Assembly: GCF_036057275.1 (NCBI RefSeq)
Contig: NZ_CP107945.1
Location: 6,386,001 to 6,450,000 of the forward strand
Length of the DNA stretch: 64,000 nt
Direction: 5' to 3'
DNA from: Streptomyces sp. NBC_00390
Lineage (GTDB): Bacteria > Actinomycetota > Actinomycetes > Streptomycetales > Streptomycetaceae
In this document: positions 1-7,235 of the stretch, one piece after another
How the letters are laid out: every line of letters begins with the position of its first letter
Numbering within the stretch: the stretch's first letter is position 1
The notes under the pieces: model-generated
Database searches by the model: none
Seen by the model: the letters and a program-made list of their open reading frames with translations, nothing else
What the model was told of the DNA's origin: nothing
Made by a program: the position numbers and the translations under genes

Positions 1-605
1 AGGGTGCCCGTCTGATCCCGGACTTCTCGATCGACCTTGCCGGCTTCGAGTACAAGTGGTCGATCAAGCCGCTGCCGTACTGGTATCTGCTGGTCTTCTT
101 CATCGTGCTGGTGATCATTCTGTTCTCGCGCCTCGAGCACTCGAGGGTGGGGCGTGCCTGGACCGCTATTCGTGAGGACGAGATCGCGGCTGCCGCGAAC
201 GGTGTCAACACGGTGCAGTTCAAGCTGATGGCGTTCGCGATCGGTGCGTCGACCTCCGGTGTCGCGGGTGTGATCTTCACCAGCAAGTACGGGTACATCA
301 ACCCTGAGGTGTTCCCGCTGCTGCAGTCGATCCTGATCCTGGCGTACGTCATCTTCGGTGGTATGGGTTCGATCCCGGGTGTGCTGGCGGGTACGGCGAT
401 CCTGGTGTGGCTGCCCGAGGCGCTCAAGGACGTGGTGGAGCCCTCTGACCGGTACATGTACCTGGGCGCGCTGCTCGTGGTCATGATGATCTACCGGCCG
501 CAGGGTCTTTGGCCTTCGCGCCGTAGGCAGCGTGAGCTGAAGATGGCGGAAGAGGGCCTCGGTGACGCTGACGCGATGACCGAGCCGGCAGGAGGCAAGA
601 TCTGA
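1..605 (+). CDS. livM: Branched-chain amino-acid ABC transporter permease LivM (5' end missing)
   Basis: This is the C-terminal part of an inner-membrane permease of the LivH/LivM type, which forms the channel for leucine, isoleucine and valine uptake. The reading frame is already open at the first bases of the window, so the start lies upstream. Visible features are a hydrophobic segment near the beginning, the EAA-like coupling loop after 'GRAWTAIREDE', and further membrane segments around 'LLQSILILAYVIFGGMGS', which is typical of LivM. The stop TGA overlaps the ATG of livG by one base, so the two are translationally coupled. The family call is firm; the substrate is inferred from the family and neighbours. 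Confidence 0.9.
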   Translation, partial: GARLIPDFSIDLAGFEYKWSIKPLPYWYLLVFFIVLVIILFSRLEHSRVGRAWTAIREDEIAAAANGVNTVQFKLMAFAIGASTSGVAGVIFTSKYGYINPEVFPLLQSILILAYVIFGGMGSIPGVLAGTAILVWLPEALKDVVEPSDRYMYLGALLVVMMIYRPQGLWPSRRRQRELKMAEEGLGDADAMTEPAGGKI

Positions 606-1632
606 TGACCACCGACGTGAAGAACGGTGCGGCTGCGCCTACGCAGCCGGCGGCCGGTGGCGACGTGGTGCTGCAGGCGTCCGATGTGACGCTGCGGTTC
701 GGCGGTCTGACCTGCCTGGACCATGTCAACCTGAACATGCAGCGTGGTGAGGTGCTGGCGGTCATCGGGCCGAACGGTGCGGGCAAGACCTCGCTGTTCA
801 ACTCGCTGACGGGTGCGTACACGCCGCAGGAGGGCCGGATTGTTTTCCGGTCCAAGGACGGTGACGAGAAGTCGCTGCTGGGCAGCAAGCCGCACCTGGT
901 GAACCGGGTCGGGCTGGCTCGTACGTTCCAGAACATCCGGCTGTTCGGGGCGCTCACCGCGCTGGAGAACGTGAAGATCGCGGCGGAGACCCGGCTGAAG
1001 GCCGGTCCGGTGTCGATCATGCTGGGTCTGCCGAACGCGCGTAAGGCGGAGCGTCTGAGTGACGAGCGGGCGCACCGGCTGCTGAAGTTCGTGGGTCTCG
1101 AGGACAAGCTCAACGAGATCGCGGGCAGTCTCTCGTACGGTGACCAGCGGAGCCTGGAGATTGCGCGGGCGCTGGCGACGGATCCGCAGGTGCTGCTGCT
1201 GGACGAGCCGGCCGCCGGTACGAACCCGACGGAGAAGCTGGAGCTGGAGCAGCTGATCCGCCGGATCAACACCGAGCTGGGTGTGAGCGTGCTGCTGATC
1301 GAGCACGACATGCGTCTGGTGATGTCGGTGGCGGACCGGGTCATGGTCCTCAACTTCGGCAAGAAGATCGCCGAGGGGACGCCGAGCGAGGTGCAGCAGC
1401 ATCCGGCGGTGATCGAGGCCTATCTGGGTGCTTCGGCGGAGGACGCCGAGGTGGTCCAGGCGGCCATAGGGGAGCAGCGGTCGGCGCCGGAGGAGGAGTC
1501 GGTGGCGTCTTCGGACGTCTCGGCGGTCGCGTCGGACGAGGCTTCGGACGGTGACGCGTCGGGCGACGACGTGCCGGACGGTGCGTCCGCCGGCGAGGCG
1601 TCGGGCGACGAGTCGGACGAGGAGAGCGGCAA

Positions 1633-1636
<4 letters not shown>
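605..1636 (+). CDS. livG: Branched-chain amino-acid ABC transporter ATP-binding protein LivG
   Basis: One of the two cytoplasmic ATPases that power the Liv importer. The Walker A motif GPNGAGKTS lies near residue 58, the signature region reads LSYGDQRSLEIARALA, and Walker B LLLDEPAAG follows, as usual for LivG. The start ATG overlaps the livM stop. LivG proteins are usually about 255-300 residues; this one has 343 because the last 60 or so residues form a very acidic Ser/Asp/Glu/Ala/Gly tail (about 1460-1636) with no recognisable fold. The core function is certain; the tail is unexplained. Confidence 0.93.
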
Positions 1637-2400
<764 letters not shown>

Positions 2401-2421
2401 CGGTTCGGTGACTGGGTGGCG

Positions 2422-2451
2422 GGGCCGGGATTCCTTCGGGTTTCCCGGCCC
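2422..2451 (+). terminator. Intrinsic terminator of the liv operon
   Basis: A perfect 9-bp inverted repeat (GGGCCGGGA at 2422-2430 and TCCCGGCCC at 2443-2451) with a 12-nt loop, 21 bases after the livF stop. There is no long T tract, which is normal in this G+C-rich group. Confidence 0.7.
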
Positions 2452-2486
2452 TGTCTCGTTGTGCGGAGGGTGGCACACTGCGGGGC

Positions 2487-2987
2487 ATGGACATCACGAT
2501 CAGGAGGATCGAGCCCGGGGAGCATGCCGAGCTGGGTGAGCTGACGGCGCAGGCCTATCTGCGGGGTGGTCTGCTGGATTTCGGCGTGGACGATCCGTAT
2601 CTGGCGGTGCTGCGGGATGTCGCGGGGCGGGCTGCGGGTTCCGAGGTGTATGTGGCGGTCGACGGGCCGGGCACGGTGGTCGGTGGGGTCGCGTTCGTGC
2701 CGGACGGCGGGCCGTGGGCGGACATCGCGGGGGCGGGCGAGGCGGAGTTCCGGATGCTGGCGGTCTCCGAGCGCGCGCGGGGCCGTGGTGCGGGCGAGGC
2801 GCTGGTGCGTACGTGTGTGGAGCGGGCGCGGGCCGTTCCGGGGTGTGTACGGCTGGTGCTGTCGACGCAGAGCGGCATGCACGCCGCTCATCGGATCTAC
2901 CACCGGCTGGGTTTTGTGCGCACTCCGGAGCGGGACTGGGAGCCGGTTCCGGGCCTTGGGCTGCTGACGTACGCGCTGGAGCTGTAA
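2487..2987 (+). CDS. GNAT-family N-acetyltransferase
   Basis: A 166-residue single-domain acetyltransferase that would move an acetyl group from acetyl-CoA to an unknown amine. The acetyl-CoA-binding motif appears as 'ERARGRGAGEALV' in the middle, followed by the typical C-terminal 'AHRIYHRLGFVRT' helix-strand. The ATG at 2487 gives the full fold. It stands alone behind the liv terminator. Its last 91 bases overlap, on the other strand, the 3' end of the SARP gene; the acetyltransferase end is intact, so the overlap most likely reflects read-through of the SARP frame. Confidence 0.85.
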   Translation: MDITIRRIEPGEHAELGELTAQAYLRGGLLDFGVDDPYLAVLRDVAGRAAGSEVYVAVDGPGTVVGGVAFVPDGGPWADIAGAGEAEFRMLAVSERARGRGAGEALVRTCVERARAVPGCVRLVLSTQSGMHAAHRIYHRLGFVRTPERDWEPVPGLGLLTYALEL

Positions 2988-4777
2988 GGCTGTTTGTGGC
3001 GTGCCACGGCCGGCAGGGGGCGGTGCGGCAGCATGCCTGCGGGCGTGGCGAGTTCGGCGGCGTACAGGCGGATCAGTTCGTGCATGCGGAAGGTGTTCTC
3101 GGTGACGGGTTCGATGAGCTGGGCGTCGACCAGTTCGTCGAGTGCGCCGGCGGCCTGGCGGGTGTCGGTGCCGAGCAGTGCGGCCGCGTCGGTGAGGTCG
3201 AACTCGTCGTGGTCGAAGAGGCCGAGGAGCTGGAAGGCGCGTGCGGAGCGGGCGCGGCCGGTGAGCGGGGTGCGAAGGAGTTGGCGGTAGCTCTGGGCGA
3301 TGCAGGCGCGTACGGAGAGGCCTTCGGCCTGGAGTTCGTCGAGGCGCTGGGCCCGGTGGCGCAGCCGGCCGGCGAAGCCTGCGAGTGACCATTCGGGTCT
3401 GGCGACCAGACGGGCCGCGGCGATGCGCAGTGCGAGGGCGTGGTGGCCGCAGAGCCGGGCGAGTTCGACGGTGGCGTCGTGTTCGCGGGCGAAGCGTTCG
3501 CCGGTGCCGATCAGGGCCAGGAGCTGGACGGAGCTCGTTTCGTCGAGGGTGCCGACGGCGATGCGGGTGGCGAGGAGGGTCGGCAGGCTGGAGCGGCTGG
3601 TGGCGAGGACGGCGCAGGCGTTGTTGGCCGGGATCAGGGGCCGGATCTGGGAGGCGTCGAGCGCGTTGTCGGCGACGATCAGCAGGCGGCGGCCGGCGAG
3701 CATGGACTGGTAGCGCAGGGAGGCTTCGGCGGTGGTGTCGGGGATGTGCGGGGGTGGGACGCCCAGTGCGAGGGCCGATTTGCCGAAGCCTCCCTGGCCG
3801 TGGAAGACGACGGTCGGTGCGCTGACGGTGGTGGTGGGGCCGGCGCGCAGGGCTTCGTGTGCGGCTGCGATCTCCCGTTGCCGCCCGACGAACACCGTTG
3901 ATTCCGGGGGGAGTTGGCGGGGGATGCTCTGGGGCCCGGCGGATCCGGCGGGCCCGGTGGGCCCGGCTGGTCCGGTGGCGGTCGGTCCGGGCAGCAGGGC
4001 CGGGTCGCGGCGCAGGATGGCCCGGTGGAGCCGGGAGAGTTCCTCGCCCGGGTCCATGCCGAGTTCTTCGCGCAGTGCGTTGCGGGCTTCGGTGAAGGCG
4101 CCGAGGGCTGCTGCCACATCGCCGTTGCTGTAGAGGGCGAGCATGAGGCGTCCGCGGAGCCGTTCGTGCAGCGGATGGAGTTTGATGACGTGACGCAGGT
4201 GCTGGATGACGGTGCCGTGGCGGCCGAGGGCGGTCTCGACGCCCACCTGTTCCTCCACGATGCTCAGGTGGAGCTCGCTGAGGTGCTGGGTGAATCCGCG
4301 CAGCGCCGGGCCCTGGGTGACGTTCTCCAGGGGGAGTCCGCGCCACAGGGCCAGTGCCTGGGTGTAGAGCTCGGCGGCTTCGGGCAGTTGTCGCTGGGCG
4401 ACGGCGCGGCGTGCGTCCGCGGCCTTGGCGCGGAAGCGGGGGATGTCGAAGTCGGTGTCGTCGACGCGCAGTACGTAGCCGGAGCGGGAGGTGGCAAGCC
4501 GCGCTTCGCCCGCCGGGAGATGGCGGCGTAACTGCATCACGTAGGTGCGCAGGTTGGCCACGGCCGACGGTGGCGGGTCGTCGCCCCAGATCTCGCGTAT
4601 GAGCACGGGGACGGGTACGGCCCGCCCGTCGTGGGCGAGGAGCATGGCCAGCAGGACGCGTTGTTTGTCGGCGCCGATACGGACCGGGGCGCCCGCGACG
4701 CGCAGTTCGAGTGTGCCGAGTGTGCGGAAGGTGACGGCTTCGGGTCTCGGACAGTCGCTGTCCGCGGCGGTTCTCAT
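2897..4777 (-). CDS. SARP/AfsR-like transcriptional regulator with a shortened NB-ARC domain
   Basis: A 626-residue regulator. Residues ~16-95 are an OmpR/PhoB-type winged helix, ~100-245 the bacterial transcriptional activator (BTAD) helical domain, and an NB-ARC ATPase follows after a Gly/Pro/Ala linker. Walker A (GQGGFGKSALA) is at ~325. Directly after it the sequence jumps to 'LGVPPPHIPD', whereas AfsR-type proteins have roughly 50 residues in between, so an in-frame internal deletion is likely near base 3770. The last ~50 residues (below ~3045) run antisense to the acetyltransferase gene and look non-homologous; no TPR domain follows. ATG at 4777 overlaps the signal-peptidase stop by 4 bp, so the two are one unit. 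By family knowledge SARPs activate nearby biosynthetic genes; the repeats at 5345-5374 are a likely target. Confidence 0.82.
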   Translation of the reverse strand: MRTAADSDCPRPEAVTFRTLGTLELRVAGAPVRIGADKQRVLLAMLLAHDGRAVPVPVLIREIWGDDPPPSAVANLRTYVMQLRRHLPAGEARLATSRSGYVLRVDDTDFDIPRFRAKAADARRAVAQRQLPEAAELYTQALALWRGLPLENVTQGPALRGFTQHLSELHLSIVEEQVGVETALGRHGTVIQHLRHVIKLHPLHERLRGRLMLALYSNGDVAAALGAFTEARNALREELGMDPGEELSRLHRAILRRDPALLPGPTATGPAGPTGPAGSAGPQSIPRQLPPESTVFVGRQREIAAAHEALRAGPTTTVSAPTVVFHGQGGFGKSALALGVPPPHIPDTTAEASLRYQSMLAGRRLLIVADNALDASQIRPLIPANNACAVLATSRSSLPTLLATRIAVGTLDETSSVQLLALIGTGERFAREHDATVELARLCGHHALALRIAAARLVARPEWSLAGFAGRLRHRAQRLDELQAEGLSVRACIAQSYRQLLRTPLTGRARSARAFQLLGLFDHDEFDLTDAAALLGTDTRQAAGALDELVDAQLIEPVTENTFRMHELIRLYAAELATPAGMLPHRPLPAVARHKQPYSSSAYVSSPRPGTGSQSRSGVRTKPSRW

Positions 4778-5223
4778 ATCCGGCTGCCGCCGAGCCGGCG
4801 TACCGCGGTCCCGAGGAGCTGGTCGCCGGGGAAGAAGCCGCGGTGGCGGGAGTCGATGCTGTCGGGGTTGTCGCCGAGTACGACGAGGGATCCGGGTGGC
4901 ACGGTCGTGCGCGGGCCGGCGCCCGCGGTGCCGTCCGGGACGGGTTCGCCCGGCACTGCGGCGACGCGTTTGATGTTCCACCCGGCGCCGTCGTGGTCGG
5001 TGGCGTACGGGCCGCTGGTGTGCGGTGGTTTGAGGACGACGACGTCACCGCGGCTGACCCGGGCGAGTGGACGGCGTCGTACGACGACCCGCTCTCCGTC
5101 TCGCAGGGTGGGCGCCATGCTGCTGCCCTGCACCGCGACGACCAGAAATGATTTGCGTATGTGTACGGTGGCAAGTGTGGCTGTCATGAGGAGCGCGCAC
5201 AGTGCGGCGGCGAACCATCCCAT
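4774..5223 (-). CDS. Signal peptidase I (S26 family), small, cluster-linked
   Basis: A 149-residue membrane serine protease. One N-terminal membrane anchor (residues ~3-20) is followed by the catalytic serine motif GSSMAPTLRDGE (Ser35, with the usual following Met) and the catalytic lysine in 'WNIKRV' (Lys85); 'VVLGDNPDSIDSR' is the conserved S26 box. It is shorter than housekeeping Streptomyces SipW-Z enzymes (usually above 250 residues). ATG at 5223 begins right at the hydrophobic anchor; an upstream start is possible. It is transcribed divergently from the cysteine-rich peptides and coupled to the SARP gene. The peptides carry an A-x-A motif ahead of their cysteine region, so it may be their dedicated processing enzyme (inference). 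Confidence 0.88.
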   Translation of the reverse strand: MGWFAAALCALLMTATLATVHIRKSFLVVAVQGSSMAPTLRDGERVVVRRRPLARVSRGDVVVLKPPHTSGPYATDHDGAGWNIKRVAAVPGEPVPDGTAGAGPRTTVPPGSLVVLGDNPDSIDSRHRGFFPGDQLLGTAVRRLGGSRI

Positions 5224-5344
5224 GGGCAACGACCCCCGTCTTAGGCCTCTTTGATGGTGATCAGGATCTTGCGCGGCTGAGCGCCGGGTGTCAATCCCCT
5301 GCCCGCAGGGTCTTCGCTTGCATGCCATTGCCAACGGTCCGGTG

Positions 5345-5390
5345 GCTGTATTTCTGCTGTACGGCCGGCTGTACGGGCCGCTCGTAGGGT
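5345..5390 (+). promoter_or_regulatory. Candidate SARP-binding direct repeats and -10 of the peptide operon
   Basis: Three direct repeats of GCTGTA(T/C) begin at 5345, 5356 and 5368, i.e. 11 and 12 bp apart, one helical turn. A TAGGGT -10-like hexamer lies at 5385-5390, ten bases after the last repeat, about 50 bases before the first peptide gene. SARP regulators are known to bind heptameric direct repeats at ~11-bp spacing just upstream of the -10, so this is a plausible site for the neighbouring SARP protein. Confidence 0.55.
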
Positions 5391-5439
5391 CCTGAGCCGC
5401 ACCCACATTCACACCATCAGTGAAACGGAAGGGGAGTGC

Positions 5440-5622
5440 GTGAACGGAATTCTCACGAAGCTCGGGGACCGGGCTCTGGAGCGTCTGGTGCCCAGCACCA
5501 CCGCCCGGGCGGAGGTCGGCTACTACAGGTTCTGCTACTGCAGCGGGCCGTTCTCCTACGAGCGGCTGTGTCCGTACAACGGCGGAGCCTGCGGTGGCTG
5601 CCGTCGCATCGGTGAGTGCTAG
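5440..5622 (+). CDS. Six-cysteine precursor peptide 1
   Basis: A 60-residue peptide starting at GTG behind AAGGGGAG. The first ~24 residues are an amphipathic charged leader (GDRALERLVPSTTARA) ending in Ala-Arg-Ala. The rest is an aromatic, cysteine-rich core with pattern C-x-C-x9-C-x6-C-x2-C-x5-C, ending in Cys. It is the first of three tandem paralogues and the most divergent. No known enzymatic domain is seen. Together with MauE/MauD-like redox genes, an exporter and a signal peptidase, it is best read as the precursor of an exported disulfide-rich peptide. Activity is unknown. Confidence 0.75.
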   Translation: MNGILTKLGDRALERLVPSTTARAEVGYYRFCYCSGPFSYERLCPYNGGACGGCRRIGEC

Positions 5623-5635
5623 GAGGAGAGGAACG

Positions 5636-5824
5636 ATGACGGGAATTCTGCGGAAGATGGGCGACCGGGCGCTGGAGCGTCTGGTGCCCAGCACCACCGC
5701 CCAGGCCGACACGAGCTTCTACAAGTTCTGCTACTGCAGCGGGCCGTTCTACTACCGCCGGCTGTGCCACGTCGTCGGTGGCACGAGCAGCTGCGGGGCC
5801 TGCTACCGCTCCGGCGAGTGCTGA
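5636..5824 (+). CDS. Six-cysteine precursor peptide 2
   Basis: A 62-residue paralogue of peptide 1. Its ribosome-binding site AGGAGGAG overlaps the stop codon of peptide 1, so the two are tightly coupled. The leader (GDRALERLVPSTTAQA, then Asp) is nearly identical to that of peptide 3. The core has six cysteines in the order C-x-C-x9-C-x8-C-x2-C-x5-C and ends in Cys. It is rich in Tyr/Phe and basic residues. It lacks a hydrophobic stretch, so it is not a classical Sec signal peptide despite the A-x-A motif. Confidence 0.78.
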   Translation: MTGILRKMGDRALERLVPSTTAQADTSFYKFCYCSGPFYYRRLCHVVGGTSSCGACYRSGEC

Positions 5825-5840
5825 GACAGGGAGAGGGCCG

Positions 5841-6032
5841 ATGACGGGAATGCTGCGGAAGATGGGCGACCGGGCGCTGGAGCGTCTGGTTCCGAGCGCC
5901 ACCGCCCAGGCGGACACGAGCTTCTACAAGTTCTGCTACTGCACGCACAACCGGGCCTACCGGAAGCTGTGCCACATCGTCGGTGGTACGACGGGGTGCA
6001 CGCCCTGTCAGTTCTGGACGTACTGCAACTGA
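5841..6032 (+). CDS. Six-cysteine precursor peptide 3
   Basis: A 63-residue paralogue with leader GDRALERLVPSATAQA and the same spacing of six cysteines as peptide 2, but a different inter-cysteine sequence (THNRAYRKL replaces SGPFYYRRL) and an additional C-terminal Asn. Leader DNA is almost identical to that of peptide 2 (for example GGGCGACCGGGCGCTGGAGC in both, 205 bp apart), showing recent tandem duplication, while the cores have diverged. Preceded by GGGAGAGGG. Conserved leader with variable core is the usual sign of a precursor-peptide family. Confidence 0.76.
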   Translation: MTGMLRKMGDRALERLVPSATAQADTSFYKFCYCTHNRAYRKLCHIVGGTTGCTPCQFWTYCN

Positions 6033-6058
6033 CGTCGTGCTTATCCGACGCATGAACC

Positions 6059-6094
6059 GCCGGTCCGCCGCAGCTCCCCCGCCGGCGGGCCGGC
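6059..6094 (+). terminator. Hairpin between peptide genes and maturation/export genes (possible attenuator)
   Basis: An 11-bp stem (6059-6069 with 6084-6094, one G-U pair) with a 14-nt loop lies in the 96-base gap after peptide 3. Without a T tract it may act as a partial terminator or 3' stabiliser, giving more peptide message than mauE/mauD/ABC message. That role is inference. Confidence 0.45.
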
Positions 6095-6128
6095 ACCTCT
6101 CCGGGGCCGGACACCAAGGAGCTGAAGC

Positions 6129-6659
6129 GTGTACTACATCGGGCTTGCGGCCCGTCTCCTGCTGGTCCTCGTCTTTGCCGCCGCGGCTGCCGGGAAGTCC
6201 TGGCGCCGCGGGTCCTTCGACGCGTTCGTCTCGTCGCTGACCGCGCTGCGGCTCTTCCCCCGCCGGCTGTCCGCCCCCGTGGCCGTGGCTACGGTCGTGG
6301 CCGAGGCGGTCACGGCCGTGCTGCTGGCCGTTCCCGCGACGGCGGGCGCGGGGCTCGCCCTGGCGATGGTCCTGCTCGGCGCGTTCGTCGCCGGGATCCT
6401 GGCCGCGCGGCGGGGCGGGCGGCAGGTGCCGTGCCGGTGCTTCGGCGCCACCAGCATGCCGCTCGGCATACCGCATGTGATCCGCAACGCGCTGCTCGCC
6501 GCCGTCGCGGCGGTGGGTCTCGCAGCCATGGCCGTGACGTCCGCGCCCGGGTCGGTGCATCCGGGCGGGCTGGCGATCGCGGGCGTCACGGCGGCGGTCG
6601 GGGCCCTGATGGTGGTGCGCATGGACGACCTGCTGGCGCTTGCGCCGATTGCTCGCTGA
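6129..6659 (+). CDS. MauE/DoxX-like membrane redox protein
   Basis: A 176-residue protein with about four to five membrane segments. A Cys-x-Cys pair in 'PCRCFG' (Cys102, Cys104) sits between helices at the position typical of MauE-type proteins. MauE is known from methylamine dehydrogenase maturation, where with MauD it supports disulfide formation in the cysteine-rich light chain. GTG at 6129 has a good AAGGAG site. No methylamine dehydrogenase subunit genes are present, so the substrate here is more likely the three six-cysteine peptides just upstream. Confidence 0.82.
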   Translation: MYYIGLAARLLLVLVFAAAAAGKSWRRGSFDAFVSSLTALRLFPRRLSAPVAVATVVAEAVTAVLLAVPATAGAGLALAMVLLGAFVAGILAARRGGRQVPCRCFGATSMPLGIPHVIRNALLAAVAAVGLAAMAVTSAPGSVHPGGLAIAGVTAAVGALMVVRMDDLLALAPIAR

Positions 6660-6725
6660 CCGCCGGGCTGTCCGGTGGACCGACCCGGCCGGCGCCTCCG
6701 GCCGGCCCGCTGACTGGAGTATCTG

Positions 6726-7235
6726 ATGGCCTTTCTCGTTGTCGCGCTGGTGCTCCTCACCGCGCTCTGTGTCTTCCAGCTCGTCCTCGTCCTCGCCGTG
6801 CTGCGCCGGCTGCGCGAGCACGAGAGCCGCTTCGAGCAACTGGCAAAGGCCGCCGGCCCGATGGGCGCCTTGGACCCGGTGGCCGAGCTCGTCGGACGGC
6901 GGGTCCCCGAACTCGCCGAGCACACCGGCGGATCGCCGCGCACGGTCGGCTTCTTCTCCGTCGGCTGCGAGGCCTGCCACGAACAGGCGCCCGAGTTCGT
7001 CGCATCGGCGGCGGCAACAGGTGCCTCGGCGATCGTGGTCGGTACCCCCGCGGACGAGCTGGCCGGGCTGCTGGAGGGCGTGCAGACGGTGGTCACCGGT
7101 GCGGAGGGCGAGAGGCTGATGAAGGCCGTCGACATCAAGGCGTTCCCGACGTTCCTTCAGGTGGACGGCGAAGGGCTGATCGTCCGGGCGGGCATCGCCG
7201 TTGCGGAGCTGCCCGCCGTGGCGCCCGCGCTGTGA
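6726..7235 (+). CDS. MauD/TlpA-like thioredoxin-fold protein
   Basis: A 169-residue protein with an N-terminal membrane anchor (residues ~2-25), a short coiled linker, and a thioredoxin-like domain carrying the active-site motif Cys81-Glu-Ala-Cys84 ('VGCEACHEQAPEF') and a cis-Pro loop ('FPTF'). It should act on the outer face of the membrane as a thiol-disulfide oxidoreductase. MauD-type proteins pair with MauE, as here. Its stop overlaps the GTG of the ABC gene by four bases (GTGA), so folding and export genes are coupled. Confidence 0.83.
   Translation: MAFLVVALVLLTALCVFQLVLVLAVLRRLREHESRFEQLAKAAGPMGALDPVAELVGRRVPELAEHTGGSPRTVGFFSVGCEACHEQAPEFVASAAATGASAIVVGTPADELAGLLEGVQTVVTGAEGERLMKAVDIKAFPTFLQVDGEGLIVRAGIAVAELPAVAPAL

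Noticed and set aside
5202..5387. A 61-codon open frame just upstream of the peptides
   Set aside because: No ribosome-binding site, unlike the paralogous peptides, and it runs over the repeats and promoter region.
6129..7235. A methylamine utilisation (mau) operon
   Set aside because: MauE- and MauD-like proteins are present, but genes for the dehydrogenase subunits (MauA, MauB), MauG and amicyanin are absent; the small peptides lack the TTQ-forming tryptophans.
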